Part shown: one piece after another, positions 16,589-24,582 of the stretch | How the letters are laid out: each line of letters begins with the position of its first letter | Position numbering within the stretch: position 1 is the first letter of the stretch | Origin: Candidatus Poribacteria bacterium | GTDB lineage: Bacteria; Poribacteria; WGA-4E; PCPOR2b | Direction of reading: 5' to 3' | Assembly: GCA_028819845.1 (NCBI GenBank) | Contig: JAPPKS010000024.1 | Span: forward strand, 1-33,879 | DNA: 33,879 bases | Translations under genes and position numbers: made by a program | Notes under the pieces: model-generated | Told to the model about the DNA's origin: nothing | Database searches by the model: none | Seen by the model: only the letters and a program-made list of their open reading frames with translations

Positions 16589-17512
16589 CTATTTTAACGT
16601 TGCGCCGTTGTCCGGCGACCACAATCTCAATTCATGCCGTTGCGTGCCGCGTTTCACCAATACACGCTGCGGGTGAATTGAGAGGATAGCTGTGCCGGCA
16701 AATTCTTCGCCGACAGATGCCGACAGCCGTCTGCCGCCGTGATTCAATATGGCTATCGGGTTTACCTCGTTCCATAAGATGCCGGTCAATGTGGGTAAAG
16801 GCGTTTCAGTAACAGGGCTTTCGGCTGTGTTCGATTGCGGTGCAGTCGCGTCAAACGCGAACGGATTGCGTTTGACGGAATATCTCTCTATCGCTGCCAT
16901 CTCAATCAGTGGCGAGTGACTAGTGGAGAGTGGAGAGTTAAGGAATTGCTCTCCACTCATCACTCTCCATTCTCCACTGTCTCTTTTGTGCATCGGTGAG
17001 ATCGTCAAACTCATCCGCAACGGGGTCAGTTGCCGTTTGCGTTGATAGAGCCGTACCTCCTCAATTCGCACCTTCGGGATTATCCGTTCTACGACCGACA
17101 GAAGGGTTAAAAAGCCCGCGTAGTTGCCTGAGACGGTCAATTGCCGCGGAAGCGCGCCATATTCGCCGCGATGCCATTCGCGCAATTCCTCGACGCCGAC
17201 AAGCGAGGCGGAAGGCTCCGAATCTTCTGCCAGCGACAACTTATCCGAAACTGTCCCAATCGCCGGTAGAAGCTGATCCGGATTCTTCCAAATCAACTCG
17301 GTCTCTAATGCGCGCAACTTTGCTTCGGCATCGGCGACTTGCCCACGCCTCTTTTCGTAAGCAGTTTTAATATGCGCCGTCTCGACTTGCGCCAAGTCTC
17401 GCTCCGTCTCGACGGCTCGCTGCCATCGGAAAAACTGAATCACCAGCGTGACAGACAGGATAACGACTGCTAAAAAGAGGGCACTTGACCGTACCATCAT
17501 TCGTCCGCACAT
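16589..17512 (-). CDS. PilO-PilP-like fusion, inner-membrane assembly protein
   Basis: A 307-residue protein. One N-terminal membrane segment (about 8-27, SSALFLAVVILSVTLVIQFF) is followed by a coiled coil (about 30-75) and a PilO-like ferredoxin domain (LPRQLTVSGNYAGFLTLLSVVERIIPKVRI, about 120-175). The end (about 230-307, PTLTGILWNEVNPIAILNHGG...VGEEFAGTAILSIHPQRVLVKRG) has the pattern of the PilP/GspC homology domain that contacts secretin N0. In type IV pili and T2SS these parts are separate proteins forming a periplasmic bridge to the secretin. About 25 residues between the halves (near 178-201) come from an inserted palindromic repeat. The gene starts two bases after the pilMN-like stop, with AAGGAG upstream. 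Fold assignment is from pattern; the fusion is seen. Confidence 0.75.
   Translation of the reverse strand: MCGRMMVRSSALFLAVVILSVTLVIQFFRWQRAVETERDLAQVETAHIKTAYEKRRGQVADAEAKLRALETELIWKNPDQLLPAIGTVSDKLSLAEDSEPSASLVGVEELREWHRGEYGALPRQLTVSGNYAGFLTLLSVVERIIPKVRIEEVRLYQRKRQLTPLRMSLTISPMHKRDSGEWRVMSGEQFLNSPLSTSHSPLIEMAAIERYSVKRNPFAFDATAPQSNTAESPVTETPLPTLTGILWNEVNPIAILNHGGRRLSASVGEEFAGTAILSIHPQRVLVKRGTQRHELRLWSPDNGATLK
16922..16978. repeat. Palindromic repeat inserted in frame in the pilOP-like gene
   Basis: The arms AGTGGAGAGTGGAGAGT (16922-16938) and ACTCTCCATTCTCCACT (16962-16978) are 17-base inverted repeats with one mismatch. A further CTCTCCACT unit lies between them. The reading frame stays open through it and yields SGEWRVMSGEQ...NSPLSTSHSPL, low-complexity peptide unlike the flanking PilO and PilP parts. 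Confidence 0.85.
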
Positions 17513-17514
17513 TA

Positions 17515-18921
17515 TTATTCTCCTTCAACAGAGGTCAGAGCCAGTGTAAACTCCAACCTCCGATTGCCGTCGATAAGCGTCGGTTCAGTCTTGACCTGGC
17601 GGACAGATGCGAATTGCGATTGTGTGACCAGGGCAGCCCGATACGCATTTATCTCCGCTTGGCTTGGCGCAACTCCCACTACCAACAGCTCTTTGCGAGC
17701 ATCAAAATCGGCGCGAGCTTTCGACGATTTCGGCTGCGAAACCGTTTTGATTTCCGTGAGCCGTACCGACGCCGGGATTGGATTGGCTAACTGAACCAAC
17801 CGCTCAGCCAACGGCGGAAATTGACGCTTCCCCCACGCCAGTTGCGCAAGCGACTTCTGATGAGCGGCATGTCGCTCACCCAACGATTCGGTTTCAGCCT
17901 GTAATCGTTTCATCGCCGACCGGTCTAAACGCATCGTGTGGATATTTGCATGCTTTGATTGAATCCAATCGTAAAGCTTTACATTAGCACCGGCTAGCAT
18001 CAGCATCGCTGCGATTGGAATCGCTTGCATCAATCGACGCTTTCGCCTTAGCTTCTGCTGCAAAGTTTTCGCGGCAAGCACCGGCTCGAGTAGGTTCAAC
18101 CGAATCGAATCCGCCCGTCCGGATTCTTGCATCGGTTTCGATAGTGCAGCCGCCCAATCGAAACTAGATTCCGTAACTTCAACCCCAAACTGTTCCGCCA
18201 GCTGATTGGCGGTTAATACGGATGAGCCGCGAAACAGGACAATCCGTGTCAGAGGCGCATCCCTCGGATTCGGACAGTTGACAAGGCTTTGCCGAATCGT
18301 CCGCAACAGTTGGCTGGCATCTCCGAAAAAAAAGCTGCGTCCTAAGCAGAGGTCGCCCGAATCGACAACAGCCAAATCACACATAGCGCCGTCTATATGC
18401 ACGCCGCACATTCGATTCGAACCATACCAGAGCAGTTGATTCGCTACCGTCACCGATTGCGGGCTAAGATAGATTAAATCAACTCCGGCAAGCTGCTCGA
18501 AGAATGACACGAGCCTGCCCTTCCGCATCCAAGCGATTAAGAGCGTCTTCGGGCTCAACAGTTGAAAATCGTAAGCTGCTCCACCAAGCGCGATAGGGAT
18601 GTAGGTCTCATTCTCCAGTAGAGTTTTAACCGCAAGGTTTTGCATCTGTGGATCAGCTTGCGGGATTGCATTCGGCAACTCAATCCATTTCAGCAGTATC
18701 TCGCTGCTCGACAGTGAAATTAATACCGGTTTTGACTTTGCGTCCGCAAGCAACTCACGCACCACGTCCGCAAGGTCGGGGTAAGATAACGGGTCACTTA
18801 TTGCGTCGTCCGCGGTCAATTGCCGCGAATCCGACTGAACACACGTCCAACGTCCACTGCCCCACACCATATCGGATTTTCGAATTGTCCTATCAGTTAT
18901 CTGTAAACAGATGCGATTCAT
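17515..18921 (-). CDS. PilM-PilN (GspL-like) fusion, inner-membrane assembly protein
   Basis: A 468-residue protein. Residues 1-265 form an actin-like PilM/GspL cytoplasmic domain (VLISLSSSEILLKWIELPN near 67-86, YDFQLLSP, VHIDGAMCDLAVVDSGDLCLGRSF near 173-197). At about 272 comes IRLNLLEP, matching the INLLP-type motif by which PilN binds PilM. Then follow a basic stretch, one hydrophobic segment (about 297-318), a coiled coil (about 325-365) and a PilN-like periplasmic ferredoxin domain with SVRLTEIKTV and LLVVGVAPSQAEINAYRAAL. In type IV pili PilM and PilN are separate; the fusion resembles GspL of T2SS. The start overlaps the secretin gene by 29 bases, so expression is coupled. No ATPase or pilin gene is adjacent. 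Confidence 0.8.
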   Translation of the reverse strand: MNRICLQITDRTIRKSDMVWGSGRWTCVQSDSRQLTADDAISDPLSYPDLADVVRELLADAKSKPVLISLSSSEILLKWIELPNAIPQADPQMQNLAVKTLLENETYIPIALGGAAYDFQLLSPKTLLIAWMRKGRLVSFFEQLAGVDLIYLSPQSVTVANQLLWYGSNRMCGVHIDGAMCDLAVVDSGDLCLGRSFFFGDASQLLRTIRQSLVNCPNPRDAPLTRIVLFRGSSVLTANQLAEQFGVEVTESSFDWAAALSKPMQESGRADSIRLNLLEPVLAAKTLQQKLRRKRRLMQAIPIAAMLMLAGANVKLYDWIQSKHANIHTMRLDRSAMKRLQAETESLGERHAAHQKSLAQLAWGKRQFPPLAERLVQLANPIPASVRLTEIKTVSQPKSSKARADFDARKELLVVGVAPSQAEINAYRAALVTQSQFASVRQVKTEPTLIDGNRRLEFTLALTSVEGE

Positions 18922-21256
18922 CGCTTTTAATCACCTTCGGTTGGATAATCACAATTAACTCCGTCTGCTCAACCGTGGTCTCCTTTGACGTAAACAGGAG
19001 CCCGCCCAACAACGGAATTCGACTCAGAATTGGAACACGGCTAACTTCTTGTATCTCCTTCTCCTGGAGCAACCCGCCAATCACGACAACACCCCGATCG
19101 GCGACGCTGATTGTCGTCTGTATCAGGCGTTGATCCAACGACGATTCTTCCCGAGATACCTGGTCTGCGTTCCGAATAGCAAGTTGGATTGCCATCGTGA
19201 CTTCTCCGGACGCGCCGATAACGGGAGTCAATTCCAGCAGAATCCCGGTTTCAATCGTGAACAGGCTGCGATAGATTGAAGGCGCATACCCGCCATAAGT
19301 TGCAACCGCCGGGGTTGTCGAAGGCTCGCCAACACCAATCGTCGGGTAGATTGGGTTGTTAGTCTCGAACAGATGCTTCCCGCCAATATCAATCGATGCC
19401 TTCTCGCCATTCACCACAGCCAGCGACGGATTTGCGAGCACCTTGCCACGGTTCTGTTCAACTAACGCAGCCAGTTTCGCGCTAAACGCCGCAGGCACAC
19501 TCGCCATCGAGTCAAAACTTAACCCAAATCCATCCTTGATTTCAATTGACGTCCGGTTGTCTACCGCGCCGACGGTAAGCCCTAATTCATCGCGGTTGTC
19601 CTTCGTCAATTCCAAGAGGTAAAGCTGAATCATCGCCTGCGGTTGAGGCACGTCAATCGTTTCCAGATATTTCCGAAATGCGTCAATCCGCGCAGCCGAA
19701 CCCGTCACTAGCAACGCGCTCCTGTCCGTAAGCGGGCTGATGTTCACTTTCAGAGGCGCAGGCAACAATTCCATGGCTTTCGGAACTGCGAGATAGTTCA
19801 GCGCAATCAACGCAGATTCCGAAAAGGGCGCTTTCATTTCAGATCCGATAATCAGCATTTGTTTGGCGTGCGGATTTGATTCCGCCCATTTGTACTCGTA
19901 GCTTGACCCCAAAAACAGCGCCGACAGGACCGAATCCAACGTCGCACCCATTTGGCGCAACGTAACTGTCTCGGTCGATGGACTCGGCGGCGGGTCGGGA
20001 ACGCTACGCTGAATCGTAGACCCCGATGAATTTGACGGCTCCGGTTCCAAATCCGAACCGTCCAAAAACACCATATCAAAACCCGCCGCGACCGAAAGCT
20101 CGCGCACCGCATCGAAACGAGGCGCATTCAATAGGTCTACGCTCAGCCGTCCGGTCTCCCTGTCCACTTCGACCGCTATGGCGCCGTTCCCCTCTCGACC
20201 GCGTATCGCATCGTCCTCGGTGTCCAGTTCTAGCAAGAACCGCTCCGCCTCGCTTACCAACTGCCGTGACCCCACAACTGTCACCGTGTTGTGCGACGCC
20301 GACACCACGACATTTTGCTTGGGGATGTGAATCGGCAGCAGGTTGAGAACCGTGTCCGCCACAAGGTGCTTTAACCAGATAGTCTTGCGCTCAATCAGCG
20401 GATTCACTACATCGGGTTTAATTTCAGGTTTGCCAAAGAAGTGCAAATCATCGACTTGACGATACGTAAAGCCCGTCATCACTGCCAAGTCCGCTAATAG
20501 TTCCGAAACGGTTCGGTTATCCAGACGCAACGTAACTTGGCGCTTCATGTCCCCGACAACGGACAGGTTAATTCTTGTACGCGCAGCCAACTCCGACAGC
20601 AGCAAACTCAAACTAGCGCCTTCAGCCGCAATCGAAACAACGCCGTCCGTAATCAGCATCGTCAATCCCGATTCCCGCAGTTTACGCGGTGGTTCGACAC
20701 GGTAGATGCCTTCTAAATCCTGAAGTGTGAAGTCCGCCAACAACACACGCAACGCGGATTCCAACGGTTCAGAACGCAGATGCGCAGTCACCTGCCCAGT
20801 CAAGTTGGATGCGCTCGATATGCTAATACCCGACGACGCTAAAGCACGAACCACATCATTCACATCAACACGGATTGCGTCAACCGTCAGGCGGCCTTCG
20901 GAAACGCTCAACGATAGACCGCGAGCCATTTGTGCGTCCTGACCGATAAAGTAGATGCCGCCGCGCTTCTCAAGCGTAAAACCGCGAGGCTCCAACAACG
21001 CACGCAACCCCGATTCTAGCGGAACGACGCTCAGGTTCGCCGTGAGCGTCACGCTTGGCGCTATCACATCCAGTCCCGCAAGGTTCACACCCTTCTGGTT
21101 CGCTAGATTGCCCAATACGTCCCGTAATCCGGCGTCGCGGCAACTCAGGCTGAAAACCGGCTCGTCCGGTTCGGCATTCCCGCATGGCAACAGGTATACC
21201 CCGCCCACGGCGCAGACCAGCAACAAAAAAGTCAAAAGCCGAATCGGTCTAGTCAT
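18893..21256 (-). CDS. Secretin (PilQ/GspD-type outer-membrane channel)
   Basis: A 787-residue secretin that would form the outer-membrane pore. The start is the ATG at 21256 (MTRPIRLLTFLLLVCAVGGVYLLPC), a clear signal peptide; the frame continues to 21400 but lacks a good site there. After the signal come three STN/N0-like modules (about 35-105, 120-200, 205-285; each with DV-x-x-V-L-x-x-L...VPLESGLRALL), an N1 module with IWLKHLVADTVLNLLP, a fourth STN-like module (about 375-490), a second N1 (ALIALNYLAVPKAMELLP), then the secretin core with GKVLANPSLAVVNGEKA and the hallmark RVPILSRIPLLGGLLF...TELIVIIQP. No AMIN domain is evident. It is the first gene of the long minus-strand block and probably receives the PilP-like domain at N0. 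Confidence 0.92.
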   Translation of the reverse strand: MTRPIRLLTFLLLVCAVGGVYLLPCGNAEPDEPVFSLSCRDAGLRDVLGNLANQKGVNLAGLDVIAPSVTLTANLSVVPLESGLRALLEPRGFTLEKRGGIYFIGQDAQMARGLSLSVSEGRLTVDAIRVDVNDVVRALASSGISISSASNLTGQVTAHLRSEPLESALRVLLADFTLQDLEGIYRVEPPRKLRESGLTMLITDGVVSIAAEGASLSLLLSELAARTRINLSVVGDMKRQVTLRLDNRTVSELLADLAVMTGFTYRQVDDLHFFGKPEIKPDVVNPLIERKTIWLKHLVADTVLNLLPIHIPKQNVVVSASHNTVTVVGSRQLVSEAERFLLELDTEDDAIRGREGNGAIAVEVDRETGRLSVDLLNAPRFDAVRELSVAAGFDMVFLDGSDLEPEPSNSSGSTIQRSVPDPPPSPSTETVTLRQMGATLDSVLSALFLGSSYEYKWAESNPHAKQMLIIGSEMKAPFSESALIALNYLAVPKAMELLPAPLKVNISPLTDRSALLVTGSAARIDAFRKYLETIDVPQPQAMIQLYLLELTKDNRDELGLTVGAVDNRTSIEIKDGFGLSFDSMASVPAAFSAKLAALVEQNRGKVLANPSLAVVNGEKASIDIGGKHLFETNNPIYPTIGVGEPSTTPAVATYGGYAPSIYRSLFTIETGILLELTPVIGASGEVTMAIQLAIRNADQVSREESSLDQRLIQTTISVADRGVVVIGGLLQEKEIQEVSRVPILSRIPLLGGLLFTSKETTVEQTELIVIIQPKVIKSDESHLFTDN

Positions 21257-21276
21257 CGCTCCAATCTTTGCATCAT
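21253..21276 (-). CDS. Seven-codon leader peptide coupled to the secretin start
   Basis: A very short frame, MMQRLER, follows a strong AGGAGG (21282-21287). Its TGA overlaps the secretin ATG (ATGA). The best ribosome site upstream of the secretin thus serves this mini-ORF, implying translational coupling or a leader. Alternatively GGAG close to the ATG at 21256 is used directly. Seen in sequence; function inferred. Confidence 0.45.
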   Translation of the reverse strand: MMQRLER

Positions 21277-21593
21277 CTTTGCCTCCTCGGAAGCCGCACT
21301 GCAGATAACTAGCGGCCGAACGCAACGGTAACACGTCCATTCTGTTGACAACATTGATTAAACTCATGATTAACCGTGCGTAGGCACGCCCAATCGACAT
21401 CAGAACGGCATATCGTCCTCAGTATTTGTAATGAGGATGAAGCAGTGCATACGACAAAAATTCCATTGTGCCGCGTGCGTAACGCGGTTTGAATGCGTTA
21501 GAAAATAGGATTGATGGGGCGTAACCCAGCGCATTTTGTTATTGTCATAATCGGTTAATATTTTCAGGAGGAGGAATCGGCCGATCGATTATC

Positions 21594-21609
21594 GAGGCTA
21601 GGAAGCCTC
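21594..21609. repeat. Short hairpin repeat
   Basis: GAGGCT-AGGA-AGCCTC is a perfect 6-bp stem with a 4-base loop, followed by TCCCACA. It has the style of dispersed genomic palindromes. Confidence 0.5.
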
Positions 21610-21671
21610 TCCCACAGAAACTTGAATGTTACAATTTTATTAGAAATTGGTTTGCCAAAATCAAGGGTTGT

Positions 21672-21715
21672 GTTGTGCCATAAACCCGTACGTGGTGAGG
21701 GTTCTATGGCACAAC
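21672..21715. repeat. Large hairpin downstream of the metallopeptidase gene
   Basis: The outer stem GTTGTGCCATA/TATGGCACAAC is 11 perfect base pairs. It continues after a one-base bulge with ACCC/GGGT, enclosing an ~11-base loop. It lies 174 bases beyond the stop of the minus-strand metallopeptidase gene. No U-tract follows, so a dispersed palindromic repeat or RNA stabiliser is more likely than an intrinsic terminator. Confidence 0.65.
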
Positions 21716-21760
21716 TTTGCGAATTATCCATTCAGAAAAAACGAAAATTTATGTATTGTG

Positions 21761-21790
21761 TAAGGCGCGGTTGGATACCGCACCTACCGG
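21761..21790. repeat. Dispersed GGTGCGGT...ACCGCACC-type repeat, copy 1
   Basis: TAAGGCGCGGTTGGATACCG followed by CACCTACCGG folds as a hairpin (GGCGCGGT/ACCGCACC with one G-T pair). Related pieces occur at 32590-32600 (TAAGGTGCGGT) and, inverted, at 33651-33670 (CGGTAGGTGCGG). Confidence 0.55.
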
Positions 21791-21888
21791 GGTTATACTC
21801 AAATGTTAGGCGAGGTTCTTTAACCTAGCCAGAGTTGATGAAACAGCATCTAAGTAAAGCGTATTGGACAGCACACGGAGTGTGCCTA

Positions 21889-24582
21889 CTACTTTAAAAT
21901 CAGCATCCTGCGGGTAGCAGAATAATCACCCGCGGACAAGTGATAAAAATAGACACCGCTCGTAACAGTCTCACCGAGGGTGTTTTTGCCGTCCCAATAT
22001 GCAGCGCGGTTCCGACTATTGTAAAAACCTGCGGATTGAAAACCGAGTGAAAGCGTGCGAACAAGCTGACCTGTTGGGTCATAAATGGATACCGATACAG
22101 GACTATTTTCAGAGAGCTGATACGGAATCCATGTTTCAGGGTTGAACGGATTTGGGTAATTCTGAAGCACTTGAGTGGTCATCGGCACCAAGTTGGCAAG
22201 CGTCGAATGCAGTGTTGAGTAAGCCCGCCGCATATCCTCCAGCGTAACCAGTTTATCTATCTTTCCAAATGGTTCGCCTGAAGTGACATCCGTCACAGTC
22301 AAACGCAGTGTATCTCCAACGTGGACTAATGGGTTCCGGTTCATATCGGCGAAACCTAACGTCAATCGGGCCCCTGATTCCACGTTTGCGGTTGTGAGCA
22401 GATTGTTCGTTCTGAGGTTTTTCACCGAAACATGGTAGGGTCCGGGGAAACCTTCTCCGTCTATGACACCGTCAACAACAAACGCCCATAGATTTTGCGG
22501 TATTGGCGTTGCCGACGGGGCTGCGATGCCTTCCGCATCCGGTGAATCGCTCCAGCCTGCTCCCGTGAACTTGACATCGCCGCCATTCGGCGTATTGACG
22601 ATATAACCGCGTCCGCCCTCAATCTGAAATCCGTCGCCTGGAGTGTCACGTGTCCAAGAGACGAATCTGCCTTCGTCCGAGATACTGATTATCATCGTCG
22701 CGTTCATGAATTCCATGAAACTTTGAGCGGTAAACGGTTCCAATGGACGCAGAGGCGGCGAAATAATGTTCAAGCCGTTGTTTAGGGGCACCGTGAACGA
22801 GAGTTTGCCGGTAGCTTCCTCTGGCAACACGACATCTTCAACAGAGCCGTCTAACGTACTGACCATGGTCGCTAGATTGTTCGTCGCTCGGTGAAAGAAC
22901 GGCGGCCAAAATCGTCTGACGGCTTGAACCTTCTCAATCTCTTGAGTGGCCGGTGTCGATTCACCCGATGTCAGAAGGATGAATGCGACGCGAAAATCCT
23001 TTTGGGAAGTATCAGCATGCGGAATTCGCTCTCCGTTTGCCGCAACAATGCCTTCGATGGTAACTTCGTCTTTCTCGCCCCGGAATGACACGTCTGCCAT
23101 TGGGTTTAGAAACTGCAAATCACCCCACAAATACGGATCGTCGAACGGCGGTGGAATATCTATATCATGGGGGTTAACGACTAGGAACGTCGGCGGTACT
23201 TCCTCCGGCCTTAACAAGCCCATCAAATATAAATCGAGCGGGCCGAATATATCTTTCGGGGTTAGCGTGGTGAAGGTTCCATCCCCATTATCGCGAATAT
23301 CGTTGCCTCCCATAACGGAACCGCCGGTATGCAGGAAGAAGTTCCAATGCGTGAAGTCGCGTCCTAACAACTCGACCGGATTTATGTCAACCCCCCAACC
23401 GTGTCCGAACTCGTGCAATACCACACTCAAGGTAGAGGTTGCAGCGCCGCTGACATTCTCCAATGGATTATCAGACCACACCTTTAAGTTCTTCATCACG
23501 AGAAAAGTTCTCAGCCTGCCCTGACTGCCGTAATCATCGGTATGATCGAAAATCGGGAAAATATTACTACCGGCATAACCGCTGCCAATCCCTAAAACAT
23601 CATTCTTGACGGGCACGGCAAAGGCGAGGACACCAAAGAGGTCTAAATCCGATTCAAAATTTGTAAAGAGAACCAGACTATCAAAGTCGTCGCCGTAGCT
23701 CTTATAAAATTCTCTCGCAACATTCTGGATATTGACTGTAGATTCCGACACGAAAACTTCGGCGATGGCACCTGCCGATCCTTCAACCGGCAAATCATCA
23801 GAATAGTCCACCAGAGTCGTCTGCAAGGCGTTGTTAAGCCCGCCGGGGGATAACCCCACGATGCCTGTTCGGCTCTTGGACGATTCAAAACGGATGTCGA
23901 TGACGCCCGTGTCGAATAGAACTACTTGCATCGTAATCTCGGAATCATAGCTTTCAAATGATGGAACATTGAACCAAGTGATTGTAATTTTGCCCGGAGT
24001 GTCTTTCACTTCGACTGCCGTAGCTTCATCACCAAATGTAAACGCGCCAGGGTGCAAATCCGCATAAAGCGCACCGATACGAGGCGGGCCTCCCACGAAG
24101 TTTTGCAAATCCCTTGCGCGTGGATTGGTGTCCCCTGTACCGAATGTCAAGTTTCCATCAGAGTTGACGAAGACTTCGGTATATGCCTGTCCGAAAAATG
24201 TGAACGGGAATGCGATGGCAATCTTTCGGCTGTCGTCATCGGTCAAATCCAATACTTGACCGAAAGCCGCTTCAAATTCAACCGCATCGGGACTAGACAC
24301 ATCGTATCCGCCCGCAGCCTTGGGGGTAAATCGTAAACTGCTATTCGCTAAATCGAAAAAGTTTGTAGGTTGGACGAGGTGTTCGTTACCCTGAATGACA
24401 GCTATTTGCCCTACATTAGTGGTTGTCGATGGAAAGCTAACTTCTCGCGCAACATTGACTCTTAGTTGGTGATATGGGGAAGCGCCCGGTTTTGCCTGCG
24501 TTTCTAAACAGAAAAGAATTAACAGTATCGTGCTTAAAGGCACAAGATTTTTGCGAATGTATCTAAACTTTGGATTCAACAT
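21889..24582 (-). CDS. Large secreted metallopeptidase with FlgD/T9SS-like C-terminal domain
   Basis: An 897-residue exported protein. The start is the ATG at 24582, with AAAGGAG six bases upstream, giving a signal peptide (LVPLSTILLILFCLETQAKP). An early beta-rich domain (about 105-235: IAFPFTFFGQAYTEVFVNSDGNLTFG...RIGALYADLHPG) resembles nidogen-like domains. A zincin motif, HEFGHGWG, lies at 390-397. A candidate third ligand is the His in DFTHW about 15 residues on, and a methionine-containing GGSVMGGN follows. Later modules look Ig-like. The last ~90 residues (NPFNPETWIPYQL...VRTL...AAYWDGKN...SGVYFYHL...SATRRMLILK) are the FlgD/T9SS type A-like domain frequent in Poribacteria. The role is probably extracellular protein degradation. 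The gene seems monocistronic. Confidence 0.9.
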   Translation of the reverse strand: MLNPKFRYIRKNLVPLSTILLILFCLETQAKPGASPYHQLRVNVAREVSFPSTTTNVGQIAVIQGNEHLVQPTNFFDLANSSLRFTPKAAGGYDVSSPDAVEFEAAFGQVLDLTDDDSRKIAIAFPFTFFGQAYTEVFVNSDGNLTFGTGDTNPRARDLQNFVGGPPRIGALYADLHPGAFTFGDEATAVEVKDTPGKITITWFNVPSFESYDSEITMQVVLFDTGVIDIRFESSKSRTGIVGLSPGGLNNALQTTLVDYSDDLPVEGSAGAIAEVFVSESTVNIQNVAREFYKSYGDDFDSLVLFTNFESDLDLFGVLAFAVPVKNDVLGIGSGYAGSNIFPIFDHTDDYGSQGRLRTFLVMKNLKVWSDNPLENVSGAATSTLSVVLHEFGHGWGVDINPVELLGRDFTHWNFFLHTGGSVMGGNDIRDNGDGTFTTLTPKDIFGPLDLYLMGLLRPEEVPPTFLVVNPHDIDIPPPFDDPYLWGDLQFLNPMADVSFRGEKDEVTIEGIVAANGERIPHADTSQKDFRVAFILLTSGESTPATQEIEKVQAVRRFWPPFFHRATNNLATMVSTLDGSVEDVVLPEEATGKLSFTVPLNNGLNIISPPLRPLEPFTAQSFMEFMNATMIISISDEGRFVSWTRDTPGDGFQIEGGRGYIVNTPNGGDVKFTGAGWSDSPDAEGIAAPSATPIPQNLWAFVVDGVIDGEGFPGPYHVSVKNLRTNNLLTTANVESGARLTLGFADMNRNPLVHVGDTLRLTVTDVTSGEPFGKIDKLVTLEDMRRAYSTLHSTLANLVPMTTQVLQNYPNPFNPETWIPYQLSENSPVSVSIYDPTGQLVRTLSLGFQSAGFYNSRNRAAYWDGKNTLGETVTSGVYFYHLSAGDYSATRRMLILK

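Larger units (their letters stand above)
21277..21888. other. Intergenic region with palindromic repeats, upstream of the secretin
   Basis: It separates the metallopeptidase stop from the secretin start and should contain the secretin promoter; I see no convincing -35/-10 pair. It holds three hairpin-type repeats, listed separately. A 68-codon plus-strand frame at 21622-21828 runs through two of them and has no ribosome site or family resemblance. Confidence 0.6.

Noticed and set aside
21622-21828. 68-codon plus-strand ORF upstream of the secretin
   Set aside because: It runs through two palindromic repeats, has no ribosome site and no protein-like pattern.
23401-23415. Calling the 21889-24582 protein a metzincin
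   Set aside because: HEFGHGWGVD has Asp at position 10, not the His/Asp at position 11 required by HExxHxxGxxH/D, so the family is left open.
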